Source of the DNA: an uncultured Eubacteriales bacterium
GTDB lineage: Bacteria > Bacillota_A > Clostridia > Peptostreptococcales > Anaerovoracaceae
Length of the DNA: 7,299 nt
Direction of reading: 5' to 3'
Assembly: GCA_902774195.1 (NCBI GenBank)
Contig: CACYHM010000102.1
Coordinates: forward strand, 1 to 7,299
A program made the position numbers and the translations under genes. The notes beneath the pieces are model-generated. The model was not told where the DNA came from. It worked only from the letters and a program-made list of their open reading frames with translations, and searched no databases. Below, one piece after another: positions 1 to 5,772 of this stretch (position 1 is its first letter; each line of letters begins with the position of its first letter).

Positions 1-264
1 GCCCCCGCCTTTTTCGTATATGTAGTTGTCACATTTACAAAGGTCATGAAATAGACCCACAACATAGGGGCTTCTGTTCAGCTCCCACTTAAGGTTAAGC
101 TTTTCGGTCAAGTCTATCAACGCTTTTGTTACTTCGAAGGAATGATCGAAAAGTCCTCCCTCGTAGTTTCCGTGGTATCGAGTAGAGGCAGGAGCGGTAA
201 AGAAATCGCTCTTTGAAGAAAGGAGATATTCCAGCAGCAGTATTTCATTGGTAGTGGAAGCCAC
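1..264 (-). CDS. HD-domain hydrolase, partial (C-terminus beyond the window edge)
   Basis: The leftward frame is open from 264 to the window edge (88 codons). It contains a stretch reading RYHGNYEGGLFDHSFEV (residues 29-45) and then VVGLFHDLCK (68-77). This is the H...HD arrangement of HD-superfamily metal-dependent phosphohydrolases; His41 and His73-Asp74 are the likely metal ligands. The phrase SDFFTAPASTR just before it is typical of small HD proteins found in Bacillota genomes and prophages. The substrate cannot be told from the fragment. The start is unclear: the frame has no ATG after an in-frame stop near 345. The GTG at 262-264 is a possible start, 16 bases after the stop of the upstream gene, but I see no good SD before it. 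By hand count the piece is about 45% GC, while genes further right sampled near 60%, so transfer or a 5'-truncated remnant are both possible. The domain call is fairly firm; the start is not. Confidence 0.62.
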   Translation of the reverse strand, partial: MASTTNEILLLEYLLSSKSDFFTAPASTRYHGNYEGGLFDHSFEVTKALIDLTEKLNLKWELNRSPYVVGLFHDLCKCDNYIYEKGGG

Positions 265-280
265 CTCGGCGACAAAAATC

Positions 281-1033
281 TTATAACGGGAATTCAGAAG
301 GCTCTGGTTCTGCGAGGAATACCAGGTATGCCGCCAGTATCAGGCAGAGCAGATACACGATTATCTCTGCGAAGGTCCCGAAGCTCCGCGCGATGTTTCT
401 GAACACGGGCTGAGTCGTCTCGAAATACGGATTGATATAGAACATGTTCGGCTCGCGCAGCGGGTCGTTGATGGTCCGCCTTGCGAGCAGGTTTATCAGT
501 TCCGAGATCAGGACCGTGACTCCGAACAGAGGCAGCGCGCTTCTGAACAGCGGCATCTCCCTGTTTCGCAGTATCAGGATCGCGATCATGGATTCGCTGA
601 TTATCAGCGCGTGATATAAGAATGAGTGTAAGGTGAACACCGCCTGGTCAAGCAGCATCCCGGCCGGTGACGCGAGCGCCATGACCGCCCCGACGAGCGA
701 GAACGTGCTCAGGTAAACGAGCACGGCTTCCTGCGCCTTCCCCTTCAGGTATCTGGCAGAGACCGACAGGTACATCGCGATCGAGCAGAGCTGCCACGGG
801 AAGTACCTGAGGTTTATCTGTCTGTCAAACAAGTACTCGTAGCAGAACCACTGCTTGAAGATCTCGGCCAGTATCATGAATATGCCGAGGGCCCACAGTA
901 TGTCGAGCAGCCGGTCCTCGCGCTTGTTTCTTACGATATGGTATACCGCTATGTTGAGCGCTACAGCGAGCGCTGCGAGACCCAGATGAAGGTCTCCGTA
1001 CATCCTGGGTGATTCGGTGAATAAATAGTTCAT
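281..1033 (-). CDS. YwaF/TMEM164-family polytopic membrane protein (TIGR02206-like)
   Basis: A 250-residue protein with about six to seven hydrophobic segments (roughly 14-35, 44-60, 76-95, 102-122, 133-155, 165-185, 216-240). The phrase YFPWQLCSIAMYL (77-89) and a following His-rich helix, TLHSFLYHALI (134-144), are the hallmarks I associate with the TIGR02206/YwaF family and the eukaryotic homologue TMEM164. In TMEM164, a lipid acyltransferase, the reported key residues are a Cys and a His 58 positions apart (from memory, C123 and H181). Here Cys83 and His141 are also 58 apart. A membrane-lipid acyl-transfer role is therefore an inference; bacterial members are otherwise uncharacterised. 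The ATG at 1031-1033 overlaps the stop of the C69 peptidase gene in an ATGA arrangement. Only a weak purine tract precedes it, so translational coupling is likely. Confidence 0.75.
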   Translation of the reverse strand: MNYLFTESPRMYGDLHLGLAALAVALNIAVYHIVRNKREDRLLDILWALGIFMILAEIFKQWFCYEYLFDRQINLRYFPWQLCSIAMYLSVSARYLKGKAQEAVLVYLSTFSLVGAVMALASPAGMLLDQAVFTLHSFLYHALIISESMIAILILRNREMPLFRSALPLFGVTVLISELINLLARRTINDPLREPNMFYINPYFETTQPVFRNIARSFGTFAEIIVYLLCLILAAYLVFLAEPEPSEFPL

Positions 1034-2745
1034 TGATCAATTTTTCCGGTTTTTCGCCTGATTATGATGTCCGCGGCGACGAGCGCGCTCAGAAAGCACA
1101 GCAGCGCGATGACCACTATCGTGCCGGCAGGCACAGACGCGGTCTTCGCTCCCTTCTCCGCTGCCGTATCAGGGACATCGGCCTGTTTCTCTTCGAATCC
1201 CGGCATGCTGAATACGGTCTTGCCTTCGTTATCAGGCCTGTCGTTGATATTGTCCATCTGCGTGAAGAGAAGGCGGCTGTACATGTCCTGTGCGTTGACG
1301 TACTGCTCTTCAGCCATGCGCATGGCAAGGTCCGTCACAAAGGCCTCCCCCTCCTCCTCCGAGGACTCATAGGCGGCCTTTATGTCCGGAAGCGCAGCCG
1401 TGATCTCTTTCTGCATCTTTTTTTCCTGAGCGAGGTTGAAATCCTTCACGCCCGGGCTGAGGTATTCCCTGTCGGACTCGGCGACAGAGCATATCGACCT
1501 GCACACGTAGTAATAGCTGTCGTTGACCGCGGCGCCGTCGTTATCCACCTTATACTTTTCGAAGGTGTCGGTGATCCCGGAGAACGCCGGGACGAAAACG
1601 GCATGCTCGGCGTTTCCCATGGCGAGCCACTGGAGCTGGCAGCAGCTGTCAGGCAGGCTGCCGTAGGTCTGGATGATGTGGACATCGCTCTGGCGCGTGA
1701 CGCCTATAGGGCGCATGTCCTCGTTTTCAGGGTCGCGCATGTCGTACTTCGTGCCCTCGTACCTGTCTCCGTACAGCTGCATGATCTCGGTCACGGAGAC
1801 CTTTTTCTCAGGCTTGAACAGCAGGTCGTAGAATTCATCATCGCTGTATTCCCCTGTCGATGACGGGGCAAAGAGCTGATGGCCGCGCCAGGTCCTCATG
1901 TTGGAGTACGGGCTTCTCGGACCCGGTTCGATCGAGCGGGCCAGATGGTATCTGTTCTTCCCTTTCTTCACGGGATCCTTGAGCTTTTCGAGGCAGCCTC
2001 TCAGCTTCGGCGAAAATACGAACCCGTCCTTTGCGTCAAGGTCCGCCCATCCGAGCATGATCTCGTTGCCGAACACCGCCATCCTGTCTTCGGGCAGGCG
2101 CATGGCCGCGTAGGTGCTGCCTCCGTATATCTCGAATATCCACGCCTCGTTCCTGTCCGAAATGAGGGTGGTGCTGCACTCCGCAGAGCCGTAACGGTCG
2201 ATGTATGACGCCAGTATCTTCACGCCGTCCTCGGCCGAGACCGCCTGGCACGCGATCACAGCCGGAAGGATCGACTCGCGAAGGCCGTCGCCTTCCTCTT
2301 TCAGAGGATCCAGAGCGGCGTACTCATCGCTCACCGTCGTCGAGACGGTGCCGTCCACGGCGACTCCGCGGCTGTTCATGCAGCTTGCGTAATACGGTCC
2401 GTCTTCAAGATCCGACGCGTCCTGAAGATATGTATATTTCAGGGTGCTTTGAGGGATCTCCACCGAGAAGCCCTTCTGTCCCTCTCCGGTATCCGTGATC
2501 CTGCCGCCCGAGCTGTCAGTCGCGGGCTGCACGAAAAACAACTTGTTGTAGGCTCCCCTTGACTGGTCCTCCGACCTGGCGATGATCATCGTATCATCCG
2601 CGGAGACAGCCTTGCCTACGTAGACACCCGTGCATTTTTCGGGCTCATCAGAAGAAGTCTCCGCGTGAACGTTCACAGCGGAGACTGAGAGCATGAGCAC
2701 GAGTATCAGAGTCAATACTGATGTCAGTCTTCTTCTTTGTTTCAT
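1030..2745 (-). CDS. Secreted, membrane-anchored C69-family dipeptidase
   Basis: A 571-residue protein of peptidase family C69 (dipeptidase A/PepD type, Ntn-hydrolase fold). Residues 1-28 form a signal peptide (RRR, then a hydrophobic core, with a VHA|E cleavage site). After a short propeptide comes Cys38 in KCTGVYVGKAVSADDTMI, the family's N-terminal nucleophile region, normally exposed by processing. Further family marks are NSRGVAVDGT, the GVKILASYIDRYGSAECSTT region and EAWIFEIYGGSTYAAMRLP. A hydrophobic stretch at about 541-562 followed by RRKTGK is a C-terminal membrane anchor, so the catalytic domain should sit outside the membrane and cleave dipeptides or small peptides there. The ATG at 2743-2745 is preceded by AAGGAGAGG (2757-2765) with 11-base spacing. 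The gene lies 57 bases after the PepSY gene and overlaps the YwaF-like gene by four bases, so the three are probably one operon. Confidence 0.85.
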   Translation of the reverse strand: MKQRRRLTSVLTLILVLMLSVSAVNVHAETSSDEPEKCTGVYVGKAVSADDTMIIARSEDQSRGAYNKLFFVQPATDSSGGRITDTGEGQKGFSVEIPQSTLKYTYLQDASDLEDGPYYASCMNSRGVAVDGTVSTTVSDEYAALDPLKEEGDGLRESILPAVIACQAVSAEDGVKILASYIDRYGSAECSTTLISDRNEAWIFEIYGGSTYAAMRLPEDRMAVFGNEIMLGWADLDAKDGFVFSPKLRGCLEKLKDPVKKGKNRYHLARSIEPGPRSPYSNMRTWRGHQLFAPSSTGEYSDDEFYDLLFKPEKKVSVTEIMQLYGDRYEGTKYDMRDPENEDMRPIGVTRQSDVHIIQTYGSLPDSCCQLQWLAMGNAEHAVFVPAFSGITDTFEKYKVDNDGAAVNDSYYYVCRSICSVAESDREYLSPGVKDFNLAQEKKMQKEITAALPDIKAAYESSEEEGEAFVTDLAMRMAEEQYVNAQDMYSRLLFTQMDNINDRPDNEGKTVFSMPGFEEKQADVPDTAAEKGAKTASVPAGTIVVIALLCFLSALVAADIIIRRKTGKIDQ

Positions 2746-2802
2746 GATCTATGAATCCTCTCCTTCAGCACATGGGAGCTGTCAGTTTTACATGCCTGCG
2801 TA

Positions 2803-3108
2803 TCAGTCGGCATTCTGGCTGCTTCCCTTGATGGCGCCTGTTTTCGCGTCGACATCGTAATGATATTCGACTCCGTTCGCCTTGAACTCTATTTCATACC
2901 AGGCGTCTCCGTTCTGGTACTCATAGTCCTTTTCAACATCGTATACGGCGCTTCTTTCAAGGCCGGCGTCCTTGAGAGCAGCATCGAGAGCGGCTTCTCC
3001 GCCGATCGCGGCCTTTTTGATCTTGTAGAAGATGAAACCTCCGACAGCGCACGCGAGTATGATGACGACTATCAGTATGATCGCTATTGTCTTTCCGGCT
3101 TTTTTCAT
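2803..3108 (-). CDS. Small membrane-anchored PepSY-domain protein
   Basis: A 101-residue protein. Residues 1-6 are basic and about 7-29 form one transmembrane helix, followed by KIKK. Residues about 39-95 form a single PepSY domain: an amphipathic helix (ALDAALKDAGL), then strands ending in YEIEFKANGVEYHYDVDAKTG, the usual PepSY signature. The domain should face the outside. PepSY domains are known from M4-peptidase propeptides and from membrane proteins, and are thought to modulate proteases or bind wall or membrane partners. Here the next gene downstream encodes an extracellular peptidase, so a functional link is plausible but is inference. Cys20 (ILAC) weakly resembles a lipobox, but hydrophobic residues continue after it, favouring a helix anchor. 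The SD AGAGGAAAG lies just upstream of the ATG at 3106-3108. First gene of the leftward operon. Confidence 0.85.
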   Translation of the reverse strand: MKKAGKTIAIILIVVIILACAVGGFIFYKIKKAAIGGEAALDAALKDAGLERSAVYDVEKDYEYQNGDAWYEIEFKANGVEYHYDVDAKTGAIKGSSQNAD

Positions 3109-3146
3109 GTTCTTTCCTCTTTTTCTTTCTCTGTTTTCAGATCATC

Positions 3147-3165
3147 TGTCAGCTTTTTTCTGACA
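3147..3165. promoter_or_regulatory. Inverted repeat TGTCAG-N7-CTGACA at the expected +1 region
   Basis: Perfect six-base arms (3147-3152 and 3160-3165) flank a seven-base T-rich spacer. It lies directly downstream of the -10 of the PepSY promoter, where a repressor would block initiation or a leader hairpin would form. No regulator is identified. Arms of this size can arise by chance. Confidence 0.3.
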
Positions 3166-3170
3166 TCGAT

Positions 3171-3198
3171 AGTATAACACGCGAAATTAAGAAAACAA
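3171..3198 (-). promoter_or_regulatory. Promoter of the PepSY-C69-YwaF operon
   Basis: Reading leftward, a -35-like TTGTTT (3193-3198) is followed after 16 bases by TATACT (3171-3176), a near-consensus -10. This places the transcript start near 3164, about 55 bases before the PepSY ATG. Sigma-A type; the -35 is weak, so an activator may help. Confidence 0.55.
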
Positions 3199-3212
3199 TT
3201 AATGCTGCAAAT

Positions 3213-3249
3213 AAAAAACACAAACCTCCGGATGCATCTGCATGAGGTT
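3213..3249 (-). terminator. Leftward-facing intrinsic-terminator-like hairpin in the divergent spacer
   Basis: Reading leftward, AACCTC-ATGCA pairs with TGCAT-GAGGTT (3239-3249 against 3223-3236, with a three-base CGG bulge and a very small loop), followed after four bases by six T (3213-3218). It faces leftward, so it could only stop transcription antisense to the transporter gene before it reaches the PepSY promoter. It shares 14 identical bases with the terminator at 5633-5684. Confidence 0.45.
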
Positions 3250-3258
3250 CCGGACTTA

Positions 3259-3267
3259 TGCTAAAAT
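3259..3267 (+). promoter_or_regulatory. Candidate extended -10 for the transporter ORF
   Basis: TGCTAAAAT fits an extended -10 (TGnTATAAT-like), with no clear -35 at the right distance. It abuts the first ATG (3268), so transcription from it would start near the second ATG (3277), giving an almost leaderless message. Weak evidence. Confidence 0.3.
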
Positions 3268-5583
3268 ATGAGCATCATGATAAAAAGAAACATCGCGATT
3301 TCCATAATACTGCTGACCGCCCTCATCCTGGCGGGCTGCGCCGGTAACGGCAAGGGAAAGCGGCTCGAGACTCTTGAGGATCTCAACGATCCGTCGGTCA
3401 CGATCGGAGCCATGACGGGCAGCGCCCAGGAGCCTTACGTCGCAAAGGTTTTCCCGAAGGCTGAGGAGAAACAGTTCAGGACCGTCAACGAGATGGTCAT
3501 CGCTCTCGACAGCGGGCAGATAGACGCCTTCGTCCATTCGAAGTCCAATATCGAGGCCGCGATGAATGAAAAGCCGGGAGAATTCCGCCTGATCGAAGAG
3601 CCGGTGGGCGAGACTCCGGTCGGAATGGCCGTATCGCCGCGTACGAAGTATCCGGAGCTGCTGTCACAGGTCAACGAGTTCCTCAAAGACATGAAGGATT
3701 CCGGCGATCTCGACGAGATGTATCAGCGCTGGATGGGCGAGGATGTCCCTCCGATGCCGGAGATACCCGAAGCGGAAGATCCCGTCGGAGTGCTTTCGGT
3801 GGGGACTTCCGGAGAGCTGGTCCCGAACTCCTTCTATGCGGACGGCGAGCTTGTCGGCTACGATATTGAGCTGACAAAGCGCTTCGCATATAAATACAAC
3901 TATGCAGTGGAGTTCCGTCCGGAGGGGATAGACGCACGCATAAGCGACACCGAATTCGGGCGCGTGGACATGCTGTCCGGCGGCGTAGGAGAAACTCCCG
4001 AGCGGGCCGAAAAGGTCCTGTTCCCGGACACTCCTCTTTACACACAGCCTATAAGCGCTGTCGTCAGGGCGGACAGGACCGGGTCGGGAAACTTTTTTGA
4101 AGACATCGTGAATTCGCTCGAAAAGACCCTGGTGCGCGAGAACCGCTGGAAGATGATACTGAGCGGCCTTGCGGTGACTCTGGAGCTGTCGGCCGGTGCT
4201 TTCATTCTCGGATGCGCGCTTGGTTTTCTGTTCTGCATGCTCAGGCGGAGCCGAAACAAGGCTGTATCTGCATTCATGAACGGCTTCATCAGCCTGATAG
4301 ACGGCATACCTGCGCTGCTGGTGCTGCTGATATGCTTCTATGTCATATTCTCAAAGATGGGCCTCAGGGAGATCCCGGTCGCGATCATCGCCTTCTCGAT
4401 CACCTTCGGCTGCCGCGTGGCCAATGTGCTCAATACCGGTCTCAACAGCGTTGACCGCGGAGAGATCGAGGCGGCAGAGGCCATGGGGCTGAGTCCGCTG
4501 CAGATATTCACGAAGATACAGTTCCCGCAGGCAGTGGCCCTTACCTTCGGCATGTTCAAGACCCAGACGGTCACCATGATAAAGAACACCTCGATAGTCG
4601 GATATATAGCGGTGATGGATCTGACCAAAGCCTCCGACATCATACGCGCGAGGACTTACGAATCGTTCTTCTCGCTGGTGTTCACGGCTGTGATATACTT
4701 CCTGATCAACTGCACGGTACGGCGCGGAGAGGTCATCTCCGTCATAGGGCCTTCCGGCACGGGCAAGAGCACGCTGCTCCGCTGCATCAACCGCATCGAA
4801 CAGCCTACGTCCGGGAAGATCATCCTGAGGGGAGAAGAGATGACCGACGACCCTAAGACGATACGCCGCATGAGGCGCGATATCGGCATGGTCTTCCAGT
4901 CCTTCAACCTGTTCTCGAACATGAATGTGCTGGAGAACATAACCCTGGGGCCTGTCACCCTGCTGGGAAAGACTCAGGAAGAGGCGCGCGAAAAAGCGCA
5001 TGAGCTGCTCGGGACTGTCGGGCTTTCCGGACTCGGGGAGCGCTGGCCCGATGAGCTTTCGGGCGGCCAGAGGCAGAGAGTCGCCATAGCGAGGGCTCTG
5101 GCCATGGAGCCGGAGCTGCTGCTCTTTGACGAGCCTACCTCAGCCCTCGACCCGCGCATGGTCGACGAGGTCCTCTACGTCATACGCGGGCTCGCCGATC
5201 AGGGCAATACCATGCTGGTCGTGACCCACGAGATGAGGTTCGCCGAGAACGTGAGCAGCCGCATCTTCTACATGGATAAGGGTCTCATACTCGAGGACGG
5301 CACGCCGGAGCAGATATTCCACGCGCCGGTGCACAGCGAGACGGAAGCTTTCATACAGCGCCTCCGCAGCTGGGAGAAGACGATCGAAAGCCCGGATATC
5401 GACTTTGCCTCCGTCATCGGCGAGATCGCGGAGTTTGCTTCGAGGGTGTTTTTCAACCACCGCCAGGTCTACGCTCTTCAGCAGATATTCGAAGAGGCTG
5501 TGGCCGGGGATCTTTTCAGGCGCGGTGACAGCGTCTTCCCTGTCGAGGTAAAGATCACCAGCCGGGAAAACGGCGACGGATGA
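3268..5583 (+). CDS. One-piece amino-acid ABC importer: binding domain + permease + ATPase, probably a deletion fusion
   Basis: A 771-residue polypeptide. Residues 1-24 are a lipoprotein signal (LAGC, Cys24). Residues 35-157 match lobe 2 plus the C-terminal end of family-3 amino-acid-binding proteins, and about 173-268 match lobe 1, so the binding domain is permuted. Residues about 292-480 are a HisM/GlnP-type permease, with the EAA loop at IEAAEAMGLSPLQIF (400-414). Residues about 481-703 are a HisP/GlnQ-type ATPase: Walker A GPSGTGKST (494-502), Q-loop Gln544, LSGGQ (597-601), Walker B LLLFDE (617-622), D-loop SALD, switch His654. Residues 710-771 begin the C-terminal extension seen in this clostridial ATPase family, then stop early. 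The permease loses its last segment and the ATPase loses about its first 25 residues, including the A-loop aromatic; they meet at FLINCTVRRGE (478-488). No good SD precedes ATG 3268 or ATG 3277; from 3277 the lipoprotein signal is equally good. Import of a polar amino acid is inferred. It may be a decaying gene. Confidence 0.8.
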   Translation: MSIMIKRNIAISIILLTALILAGCAGNGKGKRLETLEDLNDPSVTIGAMTGSAQEPYVAKVFPKAEEKQFRTVNEMVIALDSGQIDAFVHSKSNIEAAMNEKPGEFRLIEEPVGETPVGMAVSPRTKYPELLSQVNEFLKDMKDSGDLDEMYQRWMGEDVPPMPEIPEAEDPVGVLSVGTSGELVPNSFYADGELVGYDIELTKRFAYKYNYAVEFRPEGIDARISDTEFGRVDMLSGGVGETPERAEKVLFPDTPLYTQPISAVVRADRTGSGNFFEDIVNSLEKTLVRENRWKMILSGLAVTLELSAGAFILGCALGFLFCMLRRSRNKAVSAFMNGFISLIDGIPALLVLLICFYVIFSKMGLREIPVAIIAFSITFGCRVANVLNTGLNSVDRGEIEAAEAMGLSPLQIFTKIQFPQAVALTFGMFKTQTVTMIKNTSIVGYIAVMDLTKASDIIRARTYESFFSLVFTAVIYFLINCTVRRGEVISVIGPSGTGKSTLLRCINRIEQPTSGKIILRGEEMTDDPKTIRRMRRDIGMVFQSFNLFSNMNVLENITLGPVTLLGKTQEEAREKAHELLGTVGLSGLGERWPDELSGGQRQRVAIARALAMEPELLLFDEPTSALDPRMVDEVLYVIRGLADQGNTMLVVTHEMRFAENVSSRIFYMDKGLILEDGTPEQIFHAPVHSETEAFIQRLRSWEKTIESPDIDFASVIGEIAEFASRVFFNHRQVYALQQIFEEAVAGDLFRRGDSVFPVEVKITSRENGDG

Positions 5584-5662
5584 TTCGGTCCACGAATACT
5601 CAGACGGCGTGAACCGTCAGCTTCTCACAATGAAAAACAGGCTCCCGGATGCATCTGCCTGA
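5579..5662 (+). pseudogene. Out-of-frame C-terminal remnant of the transporter ATPase
   Basis: In the +1 frame relative to the transporter ORF, the bases across and after its TGA stop read DDSVHEYSDGVNRQLL and then TMKNRL before a TGA at 5660-5662. From memory, ATPases of this family end in a phrase like HRYEDGRN followed by a hydrophobic strand, so this looks like the true C-terminus. The middle of the extension domain (roughly 40-50 residues) would be missing between Val761-Gly771 and this piece, and its loss would have shifted the frame. Confidence 0.45.
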
Positions 5663-5684
5663 TCAGCAGATGATCTCAGGAGCC
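5633..5684 (-). terminator. Intrinsic terminator of the ohrR-peroxidase operon
   Basis: Reading leftward, GGCTCC pairs with GGAGCC (5640-5645/5679-5684), then GAT/ATC and CATCTGC/GCAGATG (5652-5658/5666-5672) around a seven-base loop CTGATCA. Five T follow (5633-5637) after TG. It sits about 90 bases past the peroxidase stop. There is no T-run on the other side, so it is not clearly bidirectional. The rest of 5584-5772 shows nothing I can name. Confidence 0.75.
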
Positions 5685-5772
5685 CGTAAGGAACAGCCGT
5701 TATCAGATGACCGGCATCGCACAGATCCGCCAGTACAGACGCGATCCCGCAGCCGGCGATGTTACCGCTATC

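Noticed and set aside
1033..1863. Long rightward open frame antisense to the C69 peptidase gene
   Set aside because: It is the mirror of a strongly coding GC-rich gene with signal peptide and family motifs; the antisense product has no recognisable domain and no SD.
2746..2802. Possible terminator between the PepSY and C69 genes
   Set aside because: Only weak pairing and no T-run downstream, so the genes are treated as co-transcribed.
3109..3267. Riboswitch or T-box leader in the divergent spacer
   Set aside because: No T-box (GGTGG-type) sequence or known aptamer core is seen; the spacer is explained by a promoter, an inverted repeat and a terminator-like hairpin.
4351..5001. Long leftward open frame antisense to the permease/ATPase region
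   Set aside because: The sense frame carries Walker A, signature and EAA motifs; the antisense frame is low-complexity and unrecognisable.
5603..5617. Hairpin GACGG-cgtgaa-CCGTC after the transporter stop, as its terminator
   Set aside because: The stem is only five pairs and no T-run follows.
5630..5772. In-frame continuation after the peroxidase TAG stop (about 47 sense codons)
   Set aside because: Considered as readthrough or pyrrolysine use. The GPx domain is complete before the TAG, and the extension runs into the terminator hairpin, so it is most likely chance.
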